DNA of 64,000 nt from Burkholderiaceae bacterium (GCA_021463505.1 JAJTYR010000004.1:1-64000), one strand, 5' to 3'. Counted from the first letter of the stretch, positions 30,189-39,468 are shown. The notes: generated by a model not told the origin, from the letters alone. A program made the numbers and translations.

Positions 30189-30258
30189 ACCGGCGGCGGA
30201 CCGCAGTGGGCGAGACGACCACGCGCGCGTCGCGCGCCTGCGCGCGGGCGTGCCGCCG

Positions 30259-31467
30259 CTACTTGCCACGCTGGTCCCAGCCCGGAGCGAGCCTGAGTTT
30301 CCAGCCGCCCTGCCGTGGCGGGTAGACCAGTTCGAGCTTGCCGTTCCACCACTGGTTGGCGGTGCTCGTGATCAGCCCCAGGCCGGCCGGGTCGAAGGTC
30401 ACGTCACCCTGCACCGTGCCCTTGAACTCACGGCCGGCGATCGCCTCGCGTATCGTCTTCGGATCGAGCGATCCGGTCTTCTCGATCGCTTTCAACAGCA
30501 CCTGCGCGTTGGCGTAGAACATGCCGACGACGACGCTCCCCTTGCCCTTGTCCTTCATGTAGCGCTCGCCCAGCTCCCTGGCACCCGGGTACGGCAGGTC
30601 CATCGACCAGAACCCGTCGGCGAGGATGTAGTTCGAGTCGGCACCGAGTGCCTCGTGAAACTCGTTGGTCCAGGTCCCCTTCCAGCCGTGCAGGTACGGA
30701 ACGCTGAAGTTCTGCTCCTTCATCTGGCGCACGAGGGTGATCGCGTCGGTGGGGTTGCCGAACAGCAGCAGCGCGTCGATGCCCTTCGCCTTCATCTTCA
30801 GGATGTACGACGAATAGTCCTTGGCCCCCATCGCCCACGGCTCGTCCATCGCGAACTTCACCTTGTGCTTCTGCGCCATCGCCTTGAAGGCGCCGCCGAA
30901 GCCCTGCCCGTCGGGCGAGTCTTCCATCACGAGCGCCGGGTTCTTCGGTCGCTCGTTCTCCGGCATCGACTGCCAGATCCTGAACGGAACCTCGGCGCCG
31001 CCACCGGCGTCGTAGAAGAACAGCGCCGACCACTTGAACTTTTTCGGCGTCCACATGTGCGGCCACATCGTGGTGATCATGTAGAACTTCCGGTACTTCT
31101 CGGCCGCCAGCGCGCCGGCCATGTTCAGGTCGCCACCGTGCGTCGACAGCAGCAGGTTGACCTTCTCGATCTTGATCAGCCGCTCCATTGCGTCGGTGAC
31201 CTTCGCCGGATCGCTCTGGTCGTCGGCGATCACCAGGCGCACCGGCAGCTTCCTGTTCGCCTCCTTGACGAAGATGCCGCCCTTCGCGTTCACGTCGGCC
31301 ACGGCGCGCTCGTAGGACCACTTCTGGTCGAGACCGTCGGGCGCCAGCAACCCGGTCATCGAGATCGGTGCCCCGATCACGATCTCCTTCGGTGCGGCGG
31401 GCGCCGCCTGCCACAGTGCCGCGCTCGCCACGAACGCGGCGGCCTTCCACCAGCCTCTCGTCTTCAT
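30259..31467 (-). CDS. Periplasmic substrate-binding protein of a Liv-type ABC transporter
   Basis: The 402-residue protein has a clear signal peptide (cleavage near AAPAAP) followed by a Peripla_BP_6 domain starting EIVIGAPISMTGLLAPDG. It binds the transported compound and delivers it to the LivHM-like permeases. It is the last gene of the leftward operon and its ATG overlaps the livM stop by four bases. The ligand is not known; linkage to aldehyde and GMC dehydrogenases suggests a catabolic substrate rather than leucine. Confidence 0.88.
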   Translation of the reverse strand: MKTRGWWKAAAFVASAALWQAAPAAPKEIVIGAPISMTGLLAPDGLDQKWSYERAVADVNAKGGIFVKEANRKLPVRLVIADDQSDPAKVTDAMERLIKIEKVNLLLSTHGGDLNMAGALAAEKYRKFYMITTMWPHMWTPKKFKWSALFFYDAGGGAEVPFRIWQSMPENERPKNPALVMEDSPDGQGFGGAFKAMAQKHKVKFAMDEPWAMGAKDYSSYILKMKAKGIDALLLFGNPTDAITLVRQMKEQNFSVPYLHGWKGTWTNEFHEALGADSNYILADGFWSMDLPYPGARELGERYMKDKGKGSVVVGMFYANAQVLLKAIEKTGSLDPKTIREAIAGREFKGTVQGDVTFDPAGLGLITSTANQWWNGKLELVYPPRQGGWKLRLAPGWDQRGK

Positions 31468-32492
31468 GCTCGTCTCCCTGGTTGTGCCCCGTCCTTCAGG
31501 GGCTGTTCGATGTCGCGCAGCAGCCGCTTCACCCCGGTCATCCGGCGAAGCGCGCGCCCCCCGCCCGCCATGCGCGCGCGCAGGATTCCGTTGGGCATGA
31601 AGATCATCACCAGGATGATCATCGCGCCCGAGAGGATCGGGTGCGCGGCCGGCAGCCAGAGCGTCGCCGCCGAGAACACGGCGGTCATCACGAACGCGCC
31701 GAGTACCGGGCCGAGCACCGTGCCGCTCGATCCCATCACGCACATCAGGACCGGATACAGCGTCCAGTTCAGGTTGAGGAACCCGACCGGACTCACCGCA
31801 AACACGTAGAAGGCGTAGAGGCTGCCCGCCAGACCAGCCATGAAGGCGCCGATCGAAAACGCCAGCACCTTGAACCACAGCACGCTCACGCCGCTGGCCG
31901 CCGCTGCCATCGGGTCCTCGCGCACCGCCATCAGCGCCAGCCCCAGCCGCGAGCGGGAGATCGCCCATACTGCGCCGGTGGCTGCGACCGCCAGTCCGAG
32001 ACCCACCAGGTAGTGCGGCGCCAGCGTGTCGAACACCGCGGGAGACATCGAGATGCCGAACGATCCGCCGGTGACGCTTCCACCCTTGACGAGCGCCACG
32101 CGCACGATCTCGCCGAACCCGAGCGTGCCGAGCGCGAAGTAGTCGCCGGCCAGCTTCGAGAGCAGCGGCACGCCGATCGCCGCGGCGCAGAGCGCGGCGA
32201 CGACGCCGGCGGCCAGCATCGCGAGCGGATTGAAGTAGAAGGTCTCGTCCGAAAGCAGGCGCGTCGCCACGATCGCCGTGGTGTACCCGCCGATGCCGAA
32301 GAACGCGTGCTGCGCCAGGCTGATCTGCCCCGCGTACCCTGCGACGAGGTTCCAGCTCTGCGCGAGCACGATGTGGACGAACACGAGGAACAGGTAGAAC
32401 GTGCCGTAGTGATCGAGCGCTCCCGGAACGAGCGGCACGCAGGCCAGCGCCGCGAAGAACGCAACGAGCAGGGCAAGTTGCCGCGCGGACAT
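31464..32492 (-). CDS. Branched-chain-type ABC transporter permease (LivM-like)
   Basis: The 342-residue integral membrane protein has about nine helices. It contains WNLVAGYAGQISLAQHAFFG and the conserved loop GLALMAVREDPMAAAASGV, typical of LivM. It pairs with the LivH-like protein encoded four bases upstream. The C terminus carries a basic cytoplasmic tail. Confidence 0.9.
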   Translation of the reverse strand: MSARQLALLVAFFAALACVPLVPGALDHYGTFYLFLVFVHIVLAQSWNLVAGYAGQISLAQHAFFGIGGYTTAIVATRLLSDETFYFNPLAMLAAGVVAALCAAAIGVPLLSKLAGDYFALGTLGFGEIVRVALVKGGSVTGGSFGISMSPAVFDTLAPHYLVGLGLAVAATGAVWAISRSRLGLALMAVREDPMAAAASGVSVLWFKVLAFSIGAFMAGLAGSLYAFYVFAVSPVGFLNLNWTLYPVLMCVMGSSGTVLGPVLGAFVMTAVFSAATLWLPAAHPILSGAMIILVMIFMPNGILRARMAGGGRALRRMTGVKRLLRDIEQPLKDGAQPGRRA

Positions 32493-32496
32493 CGAC

Positions 32497-33387
32497 TCAG
32501 ACCTTCTTCACCGAACGCACGAACAGGCCCTCGGGGCGGAACATCAGCACCAGCAGGAACACGAGATAGCCGGTCGCATCGCCCCAGCCGGGAATGAAGA
32601 ACGACGATCCGCTCTCGATGACCCCGAGCATCAGGCCGCCGGCGAGCGCACCGCCGACGTTGCCCAGACCGCCAAGCGCGAGCGCGATCAGCGCCTTCAG
32701 GCTGAACAGGAACCCGAAATACGGATCGATCGCGTAAGTGCTCGCCAGCGTGCAGCCAGCCACTCCGGCGAGCGCGATCCCGACGGCGAACGCGACCGTG
32801 TTGACGCGATGTGGCGAGATTCCCACCAGCGTCGCCGCGGTCATGTTCTCGGAGACGGCGCGCACGGCCTTGCCGACCAGCGTGTGTCGCAGGAACAGCG
32901 CGACGATCGCGGTAGCGAGCAGCGCGACCACGAACGCGATCGAGCGCGTGACCGAGATCGGCATGCCGGCGGCCTGCACGCTCGTCGCTGTATAGCTGGT
33001 CGTGATCGAGCGCGGATCCGGCGTCCACGCCACCGACATCAGGCTCTCGAGCATGAACATCAGCCCCACCGCGATGAGCAGCGAAGTGTTCTTGTCTTCG
33101 AGCGCCGCGGCGCGCCGGAACAGCAGCTGGTAGATCGCCGCGCCGACGGCAAGCGAAACCGGCACGAGCGCGATCATCGTCACGTACGGATCGACGCCGA
33201 GCAGCGTGAACGCCCAGTACGCCGCATAGCCGGCGAGTACGATCACCGCGCCCTGCGCGAGAAAGACGATGCGCATGGTCCCGAAGATCAGACTCAGCCC
33301 GATGGCGGCCACGCCGTACATCGCGCCGAACAGCAGCCCGTTGACGAGCAGCTCGCCGACCAGCCGGAAGGAGAGAATGTCGAGCAT
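32497..33387 (-). CDS. Branched-chain-type ABC transporter permease (LivH-like)
   Basis: The 296-residue membrane protein has about eight helices. LLFGAMYGVAAIGLSLIFGTM at the N terminus and TLVGKAVRAVSENMTAATLVG in the cytoplasmic loop are LivH signatures. The ATG at 33387 lies two bases after the livF stop; a TTG two codons upstream would overlap that stop. Confidence 0.9.
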   Translation of the reverse strand: MLDILSFRLVGELLVNGLLFGAMYGVAAIGLSLIFGTMRIVFLAQGAVIVLAGYAAYWAFTLLGVDPYVTMIALVPVSLAVGAAIYQLLFRRAAALEDKNTSLLIAVGLMFMLESLMSVAWTPDPRSITTSYTATSVQAAGMPISVTRSIAFVVALLATAIVALFLRHTLVGKAVRAVSENMTAATLVGISPHRVNTVAFAVGIALAGVAGCTLASTYAIDPYFGFLFSLKALIALALGGLGNVGGALAGGLMLGVIESGSSFFIPGWGDATGYLVFLLVLMFRPEGLFVRSVKKV

Positions 33388-33389
33388 CG

Positions 33390-34112
33390 TCAACCCAGGC
33401 TTCCGATGTAGGCCTTGCGGATCGCGGGGTCGTCGAGCAGTGCGCGCGCGCTGCCCTGCATCACCACGCGACCGGTCTGCAGCACGTAGGCCCGATCGGC
33501 GAGCTGCAGGGCCTGGTGGATGTTCTGCTCCACGAGCAGGATCGTCACCCCTTGCGCGTTGAGCGTGCGAACCAGCTCGAACATCGCGCGCACGACGATC
33601 GGACTCAGGCCGAGCGACGGTTCGTCGAGAATCAGCAGTGCCGGGTTGGCCATCATCGCGCGCCCGATTGCCAGCATCTGCTGTTCGCCGCCGCTCAGCG
33701 ATCCGGCCCTCTGATGGCTGCGCTCGCGCAGGCGCGGAAACATCGCGTAAGTGCGCCCGAGCGACTCGCGCATGTGCGCGCGCTGCTTTCCCGGATACGC
33801 GCCGAGTTCGAGGTTCTCGAGCACCGTCATCTGCGCGAACAGCCCGCGCCCCTCGGGCACGTGCGAGATCCCGAGCGCGACGATCTCCTGCGGGGCCACC
33901 CCGCGGATCGAACAGCCGCGAAAGGCTATCTCGCCGCGCGTGGCGCCGGCGAGCCCGGAAACCGCCCTGAGCAGCGTCGACTTGCCGGCGCCGTTGGCGC
34001 CGACCAGCGCGACGATCGTGCCCTCCTCGACGTGCAGGTCGACGTCGAACAGCACGCGCGCGTCGCCGTAGCGGACATCAAGCGCGCTGATCTCGAGCAG
34101 GCGTTTCGCCAA
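33390..34112 (-). CDS. Branched-chain-type ABC transporter ATPase (LivF-like)
   Basis: The 240-residue ATPase has Walker A GANGAGKST, signature LSGGEQQMLAIGRA, Walker B LLILDEPSLGL and the LivF-specific VEQNIHQAL. It appears to start at TTG 34112, preceded by GAGG, because no ATG or GTG occurs before the conserved domain begins. It overlaps the end of livG by 35 bases. Confidence 0.88.
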   Translation of the reverse strand: MAKRLLEISALDVRYGDARVLFDVDLHVEEGTIVALVGANGAGKSTLLRAVSGLAGATRGEIAFRGCSIRGVAPQEIVALGISHVPEGRGLFAQMTVLENLELGAYPGKQRAHMRESLGRTYAMFPRLRERSHQRAGSLSGGEQQMLAIGRAMMANPALLILDEPSLGLSPIVVRAMFELVRTLNAQGVTILLVEQNIHQALQLADRAYVLQTGRVVMQGSARALLDDPAIRKAYIGSLG

Positions 34113-34836
34113 GATAGGCCTCGATGACTCTCGGGTTGGTGACGACTTCGGCCGGCGTTGCGTCGGCGATCTTCTCGCCGTGATCGAGCACGACGACCCG
34201 GTCGCAGAGCTTCATGATTGCGTCGACCCTGTGTTCGACCCACAGCACGCAGATGCGCAGTTCGTCGCGAATGCGCCGGATCGTGCCGGTCATCTGTCCG
34301 ATCTCGGCGGCATTCAGCCCGGCCATCGGTTCGTCGAGCAACAGGACGGCAGGCTGCGTGGCGAGCGCACGGGCGAGCTCGAGCAGGCGCCGGTCCGACA
34401 GCGTCATGTGCGCAGCCAGTCGCGCGCCCTGGGCACCGAGCCCGACTCGTTCGATCGCCTCGTGCGCGACGCGCACGGCATCGGAGCGACCGCCGGAGCT
34501 GGCCTCCGGGCGGCCGTAGACGGCGCCGACCAGGACGTTCTGAAGGGCGGTCATCCTCTGGAATGTGCGCACGAGCTGGAAAGTGCGCGCGATGCCCAGC
34601 CTGCAGATACGTTCGGGCCGAAGGCCGGAAATGCGCTGGCCATGCAGCCGCACCTCGCCCCGGTCGGGTCGGTAGATCGACGTGACAACGTTGAAGCAGG
34701 TGGACTTGCCGGCGCCGTTGGGCCCGATCAGTCCGACGATCTCGTTGGCCGCCACCGAAAAATCGATGGCCTCGAGCACGTGCAGGCCGCCGAAGGACAC
34801 GCCGACTCCATCGAGGCGCAGGACTTCGGCATTCAC
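34078..34836 (-). CDS. Branched-chain-type ABC transporter ATPase (LivG-like)
   Basis: The 252-residue ATPase has Walker A GPNGAGKST, a LivG-type insert RTFQRMTALQNVLVGA, the signature-like LSDRRLLELARALA and Walker B VLLLDEPMAGL. The GTG start at 34836 overlaps the upstream GMC stop by four bases (GTGA). The signature is LSDRR rather than LSGGQ, which is common in LivG-type proteins. Confidence 0.88.
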   Translation of the reverse strand: MNAEVLRLDGVGVSFGGLHVLEAIDFSVAANEIVGLIGPNGAGKSTCFNVVTSIYRPDRGEVRLHGQRISGLRPERICRLGIARTFQLVRTFQRMTALQNVLVGAVYGRPEASSGGRSDAVRVAHEAIERVGLGAQGARLAAHMTLSDRRLLELARALATQPAVLLLDEPMAGLNAAEIGQMTGTIRRIRDELRICVLWVEHRVDAIMKLCDRVVVLDHGEKIADATPAEVVTNPRVIEAYLGETPARDQRA

Positions 34837-36506
34837 CGGGCAACCCCCATCGTGCCCGCAGCCCCCCGCGCAGCCGCGACGGTGTCCGGCACCGCCGACG
34901 CGTCGGGAACGCCTTCCAGCAGGAACTGCGCACAGCGCTCGGCGATCATGATTGTCGGAGCGTTCGTGTTGCCGCCGGGCAGCGCGGGCATCACCGAGGC
35001 GTCGGCGATGCGCAGTCCCGCGAGGCCACGCACGCGCAGGCGCGCGTCGACGACCGCCAACGCATCGGCACCCATGCGACAGGTACCCGCCGGATGATAG
35101 ACGGTCTTCGCCCGTTGCCGCACGTAGGCTTCGACTGCGGCGGCGTCGAAGGCCTGCGTGGCCGACGGCTCGAGTTCGGCGCTCACCAGCCGTTGCATCG
35201 CCGGCGCGCGCAGGATCCGGTGCGCCAGCCGCACGCCGCGCACCAGCGTGTCGACGTCTTCCTGCGCGCTCAGGTAGCCCCCATCGAAGCGGATCGGCTC
35301 CATCGGATCGGGGCTCGACAGGCCGACGCGACCGCGCGAGTGCGGCCGCAGGAAGCACGGATTGATCGACAGCCCGTGTCCCGGGTGCGGCTCGCGATCG
35401 ACGTCGCCGACGAGCACCGGCAGCACGTGGAACTGAAGGTCGGGGCGCCCTTCGCCGCGCGTGTCCACGAAACCGCCGCATTCGACGACGTTCGACGAGA
35501 GCAGTCCGCCACGCGTGGCGAACCAGCGCAATCCGTGCCAGAGCGCGCGCACACCGGTGTCATTGCCGGCGAGGCTGTGGGCGCGCCGCGAACGCCCGTA
35601 GACCCCCACCTCGAGATGGTCCTGGAAGTTCTCTCCGACGCCGGGAAGCTCGTGCACGACCGGAATGCCGAAGCGCTGCAACGCGGGCCCGGGCCCGATT
35701 CCCGACAGCTGGAGGATCTTCGGTGTCGCGAGCGCGCCCGCGGCAAGCACGATCTCCGAGCGTGCGGCGGCAACGTGCTCGCTGCCGTCGTCGGCACGCC
35801 ACGCGGCCGCGCGCGCCCGCCCCGCTTCGCAGTGCACGCGCAGCACATGCGCACCGGTGCGCACCGAGAGATTGGCTCGGTCGCGTACCGCCCGCAGAAA
35901 ACTCGACGCCGTGCTGTCGCGGCGGCCGCGGAACGTGGTGGTCTGGTAGAAGCCGACGCCATCCTGCCGCTCGCCGTTGAAGTCGTCGTTGCCCGGAAGG
36001 CCGATTTCGCGCGCCGCAGCCACGAAAGCGCGGCACAGCGGATGGCGATGGCGCGGATCGCTCACGTGCAGCAGGCCCTGATTGCCGTGCAGGGGCGCGC
36101 CCAGACGCTGGTTGCACTCGGAGCGCACGAACACGGGCAGTACGTCGCGCCAGCCCCACCCTGGGCAGCCAGCGTCGCGCCAGCCGTCGTAGTCGGACGG
36201 CGTGCCACGCATGTAGACCATCGCGTTCACCGAGCTGCCGCCGCCGAGCGTGCGTCCCTGCGGCACGTAGAGCGTGCGTGCACCGGCGTGCGGCTGGGGT
36301 TCGGTGCGGTAGACCCAGGTGCGCGCGGTGCCGATCAGGCGAACGAAGGTCGCGGGCATCCGTACGAACCAGGTGTCGTCGGGCGGCCCCGCCTCGAGCA
36401 GCAGCACGCTGCGCCCGGCGAGCGCAAGTCGCGCGGCGACCACGCAGCCGGCGCTGCCGCCGCCGACGACGACGTGATCGAAAGTCTCGTGGGGCCGAAT
36501 CGTCAT
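34833..36506 (-). CDS. GMC-family oxidoreductase (choline/alcohol dehydrogenase-like)
   Basis: The 557-residue flavoenzyme starts with the FAD site VVVGGGSAGCVVAARLA. It contains GGGSSVNAMVYMRGTPSDYDGW, the GMC signature GALATPKILQLSGIGP, and the active-site sequences YHPAGTCRMG (His) and GGNTNAPTIMIAERCA (Asn). Such enzymes oxidise primary alcohols (choline, alkanols, PEG-type ethers) to aldehydes. The start overlaps the aldehyde dehydrogenase stop (ATGA), which implies consecutive alcohol and aldehyde oxidation. The exact substrate cannot be read from sequence. Confidence 0.9.
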   Translation of the reverse strand: MTIRPHETFDHVVVGGGSAGCVVAARLALAGRSVLLLEAGPPDDTWFVRMPATFVRLIGTARTWVYRTEPQPHAGARTLYVPQGRTLGGGSSVNAMVYMRGTPSDYDGWRDAGCPGWGWRDVLPVFVRSECNQRLGAPLHGNQGLLHVSDPRHRHPLCRAFVAAAREIGLPGNDDFNGERQDGVGFYQTTTFRGRRDSTASSFLRAVRDRANLSVRTGAHVLRVHCEAGRARAAAWRADDGSEHVAAARSEIVLAAGALATPKILQLSGIGPGPALQRFGIPVVHELPGVGENFQDHLEVGVYGRSRRAHSLAGNDTGVRALWHGLRWFATRGGLLSSNVVECGGFVDTRGEGRPDLQFHVLPVLVGDVDREPHPGHGLSINPCFLRPHSRGRVGLSSPDPMEPIRFDGGYLSAQEDVDTLVRGVRLAHRILRAPAMQRLVSAELEPSATQAFDAAAVEAYVRQRAKTVYHPAGTCRMGADALAVVDARLRVRGLAGLRIADASVMPALPGGNTNAPTIMIAERCAQFLLEGVPDASAVPDTVAAARGAAGTMGVAR

Positions 36507-38041
36507 ACCGCCATGCAGACGCTCTTGAGCTCCGTGAACGACTCGACCGACGCGCGCCCCAGATCGTGCCCGACACCGGACTGGCGCATGCCTCCGAAAG
36601 GCAGCGCGTTGTCGAGCACGTTGTGCGAATTGACCCAGACGATGCCGGCGTCGAGCCGTGGAACGATGCGGTGGGCCGCCGACAGACTCCTCGTCCAGAC
36701 GCTCGCCGCCAGCCCGTAGCGCGTGTCGTTGGCCAGCCGCACCGCTTCGTCGACGTCGTCGAAGGTGGTCGCAGTGAGTACCGGGCCGAACACCTCCTCG
36801 CGCGACACCGAAGTGCGCGCCGAATCGTCGACGAAGATCGTCGGCTCGACGAACCAGCCAGCCTCGCCCGCGCGCACCCCGCCGGTGGCGAGCGTCGCGC
36901 CATCGAGGCGGCCGCGCTCGATTGCACGCATCACGCGCTCGAAATGGTGCGCCGACACGAGCGGACCGAGTTGCGTGTCCGGATCGAACCCCGATCCGAT
37001 GCGCAGCGCGCGCGCCGCGCGCACGAGTCGCCCGAGCAGGCGATCACGGACCCGACGCTGCACCAGCAGGCGCGAACTGGCCGTGCACACCTGTCCCTGG
37101 TGCAGGAAGATGCCACCGCAGATGCCCTCGGCCGCCTCGTCGAGATCGGCATCGTCGAGCACGATCGCCGGCGACTTGCCGCCCAGTTCGAGCGTGAAGC
37201 GCGCCAGGTTCTCGATCGCGCTGTGCCCCACCCGCTTGCCGGCTTCGGTCGACCCGGTGAACGAGATCCGACGCACCTGTGGATGAGCGGCCAGCGCAGC
37301 CCCCACCTCGGCGCCGCCGGTCACCACGTTGAGCGCGCCCGCCGGAAAGCCGGCCTCGATCGCCAGTTCGGCCAGACGCAGCGCCGTGAGCGGCGTCTCC
37401 GCGGAGGGCTTGAGCACCACCGTGCAGCCCGCAGCGAGCGCCGGCGCGACTTTCCACAGGGCAATCGCCAGCGGGAAGTTCCACGGCACGATGGCCGCGA
37501 CGACGCCAACCGGCTCGCGTCGCGTGAAGGTGACCCATTGCCGGCCAGGAATCCGGATCGAGTTGTCGATCGTCTGTCCCTCGAGCTTCGTTGCCCAGCC
37601 GGCCATGTAGCGGACGAACTCGGCGCCCCCCTCCACGTCGATGCGGCGCGCCACGCTTCTCAACTTGCCGCCCTGAAGCGTCTCGAGCGCGCTCAGTTCC
37701 TCGCCGTTGGTGCGCACGAGTTCGGAGAGCGCACACAACATCCGCTCGCGATCGGCCGGGCGCAGCCGCCTCCAGTTCGAGCGCTCGAAGGCCATTCGCG
37801 CCGAAGCGACCGCCACGTCGACGTCCTCGGCACTGCCCTCGGCAGCCTCGGCGATCGTCAACTCGGTGGCCGGATCGACGATCCGGCGGTAACGCCCCGC
37901 GCGCGGCACCTGCGAGGCGCCGTCGACGAAGTGGCCGAGCCGCCCGCGCAGCAGCAGCGGAATGCGTTCGAGCTGTTCGCGCGAAGCTCTGCGCAGATCG
38001 GATCCGGCGGGCGTGCCCAGGCCCGGGTTCAGGCTTGCCAT
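36503..38041 (-). CDS. NAD(P)-dependent aldehyde dehydrogenase
   Basis: The 512-residue enzyme is of the betaine-aldehyde/phenylacetaldehyde dehydrogenase type. It shows WNFPLAIALWKVAPALAAG, FTGSTEAGK, LELGGKSP (catalytic Glu285) and GQVCTASSR (catalytic Cys319). It would oxidise the aldehyde made by the coupled GMC enzyme. It is the first gene of the leftward operon. No ribosome binding site precedes the ATG, and the proposed promoter lies so close that the mRNA may be nearly leaderless. Confidence 0.92.
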   Translation of the reverse strand: MASLNPGLGTPAGSDLRRASREQLERIPLLLRGRLGHFVDGASQVPRAGRYRRIVDPATELTIAEAAEGSAEDVDVAVASARMAFERSNWRRLRPADRERMLCALSELVRTNGEELSALETLQGGKLRSVARRIDVEGGAEFVRYMAGWATKLEGQTIDNSIRIPGRQWVTFTRREPVGVVAAIVPWNFPLAIALWKVAPALAAGCTVVLKPSAETPLTALRLAELAIEAGFPAGALNVVTGGAEVGAALAAHPQVRRISFTGSTEAGKRVGHSAIENLARFTLELGGKSPAIVLDDADLDEAAEGICGGIFLHQGQVCTASSRLLVQRRVRDRLLGRLVRAARALRIGSGFDPDTQLGPLVSAHHFERVMRAIERGRLDGATLATGGVRAGEAGWFVEPTIFVDDSARTSVSREEVFGPVLTATTFDDVDEAVRLANDTRYGLAASVWTRSLSAAHRIVPRLDAGIVWVNSHNVLDNALPFGGMRQSGVGHDLGRASVESFTELKSVCMAV

Positions 38042-38050
38042 ATGCAACGC

Positions 38051-38197
38051 ACTGTACGTCGCCCCCCCTGGTGCCGCTTGTCCGAAAGCGCATCGCGCAT
38101 TGCACCGCGGCGCACGCCGGTGTGGCGCAGTGGTGCGCTTTCGGTGCACGCACAGTGCGCGCTCGGACAAGCCCGCGGGCGCGTGCACAACTAGACT
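38051..38197. promoter_or_regulatory. Divergent control region with symmetric AraC-type half-sites
   Basis: Site A CTTGTCCGAAAGCGCA (38077-38092) and site C (38156-38171, inverted) match at 14 of 16 positions. Site B, TGCGCTTTCGG (38134-38144), lies 22 bases from C in the same orientation. A degraded partner of A ends 22 bases from it at 38114. The -10-like boxes TACAGT (minus strand, 38051-38056) and TAGACT (plus strand, 38192-38197) each lie 20 bases beyond the outer site edge, so the outer sites would touch the -35 positions. This is the geometry of AraC-type activation. Confidence 0.6.
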
Positions 38198-38244
38198 GCG
38201 ACGCAATCGTTCCGACCGGCCCGTCCGGCGAGGAGCCGCACCCC

Positions 38245-39033
38245 ATGGACACTGCCCGTCCCACCGACTGGAAGAACTACGAGGACTTCGCAGCCGGCAT
38301 CGCCACCAACCGGCTGCCCGCCAGCGACGCGTGGGTCGGACGCACGTTGCGCCTGCGCTTTGGCGATCGCACCCTCGAACTGCAGCCGCGCGAGCGCCAC
38401 CTCGCAACGTGGCACGACGACCGCGGCTCCGGCGTCGACTGGTACGAGGCGATCGAACTGGCTCCGGACCTGCACTTCGTCGACCTGACCTTCGCCAGCC
38501 GTCCGACGGTCTCGCTCACGCTCGTCTTCGACACGGCAACGCGGCGCGCGCTGGCGATCGAGACGCGCGTACGCGAGGCCGCCGAGGCGTCCGGCGAACC
38601 GCGCCCCGTGCAGAGCTTCACGGCCGGCGTCTTCGGTGACGACGCATCGGCCGCCACCGGCCTCGTGCCGGCGCCCACGCGCGACCTGATCGGGCTGCGC
38701 ACACATCAGGTCTACAGCCCCCGACACACCTACGAGCACACCTACCTGAACTCGCAGCGCTACGCCTGGCAATGCCTGGTCGGCGTGCAGCGCGGCCAGG
38801 GCGACGTCGACCTCGCCAGCTATTACAGGTTCGCCGAGAACCGCTACGTGTTCGCGTTCCGCGAGTTCCTGATCCCGGTTGCATCGGTCTTCTTCTTCGA
38901 CTTCGAGCGCATGCGCTCGACCGGCAAGTTCCTCGGAATCACAGGTGACGGCACGATCGCCAACAACCCGGCCGGTGCATTCCTGCGCAAGGTCTCGATG
39001 ACCTTCTATCCGTCGGAAGCGCAGCCAGTCTGA
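38245..39033 (+). CDS. moaF: MoaF-family protein
   Basis: The 262-residue protein has a MoaF N-terminal domain (about residues 1-115; RLRFGDRTLELQP, HLATWHDDRGSGVDWYEAI). A MoaF C-terminal domain follows (QSFTAGVFGDD, YSPRHTYEHTYLNSQRYAWQ). Both look like lipocalin-type beta barrels that could bind a small ligand. MoaF was named from the monoamine regulon of Klebsiella; the common label molybdenum cofactor protein F is doubtful. GAGGAG precedes the ATG. It opens the rightward moaF-SnoaL-amidase operon. Confidence 0.82.
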   Translation: MDTARPTDWKNYEDFAAGIATNRLPASDAWVGRTLRLRFGDRTLELQPRERHLATWHDDRGSGVDWYEAIELAPDLHFVDLTFASRPTVSLTLVFDTATRRALAIETRVREAAEASGEPRPVQSFTAGVFGDDASAATGLVPAPTRDLIGLRTHQVYSPRHTYEHTYLNSQRYAWQCLVGVQRGQGDVDLASYYRFAENRYVFAFREFLIPVASVFFFDFERMRSTGKFLGITGDGTIANNPAGAFLRKVSMTFYPSEAQPV

Positions 39034-39069
39034 CCCCGGCACCCGCCACCCCGACTCGAGTCGCCTCCC

Positions 39070-39459
39070 ATGCGCATCCCCCGCGAAGTCGTCCAGGCCC
39101 ATTACGAGGCCGCCGCCACCGGCAATCTCGACGCGATGCTCGCCGACCTCGCCCCCGGCGCACGGTGGACCGAGGCGGCCGGATCCCCGCTCGCCGGCAC
39201 CTGGATCGGGCGCGAGCAGATCGTCGAGCGCGTGTTCGCGCCGATCGCGCGCGAATGGGAGGGCTACCGCTTCGAGCTCGAACGCCTCGTGGCCGATGGA
39301 CGCTGGGTCGTGGCGCTCGGTACTTACTCCGGAACGTATCGCCAGACCGGCAAGCCGATGCGCACACGCGTCGTGCACGCGTGGGAAATCGTCGACGGGG
39401 AGATCGTGCAGTTCGAGCAGTTCGTCGACACACAGAGCATGCGACAGGCCATGGCGTAG
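39070..39459 (+). CDS. SnoaL-like / NTF2-fold protein
   Basis: The 129-residue protein has the NTF2-like pattern: an N-terminal helix pair (VVQAHYEAAATGNLDAMLADL), then WTEAAGSPLAGTWIGREQIV, and strands ending with VHAWEIVDGEIVQFEQFVDT. Such proteins bind or isomerise small hydrophobic or polar molecules. No assured catalytic residue can be named. It lies 36 bases after moaF and 9 bases before the amidase. Confidence 0.8.
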   Translation: MRIPREVVQAHYEAAATGNLDAMLADLAPGARWTEAAGSPLAGTWIGREQIVERVFAPIAREWEGYRFELERLVADGRWVVALGTYSGTYRQTGKPMRTRVVHAWEIVDGEIVQFEQFVDTQSMRQAMA

Positions 39460-39468
39460 CATCGGGTC

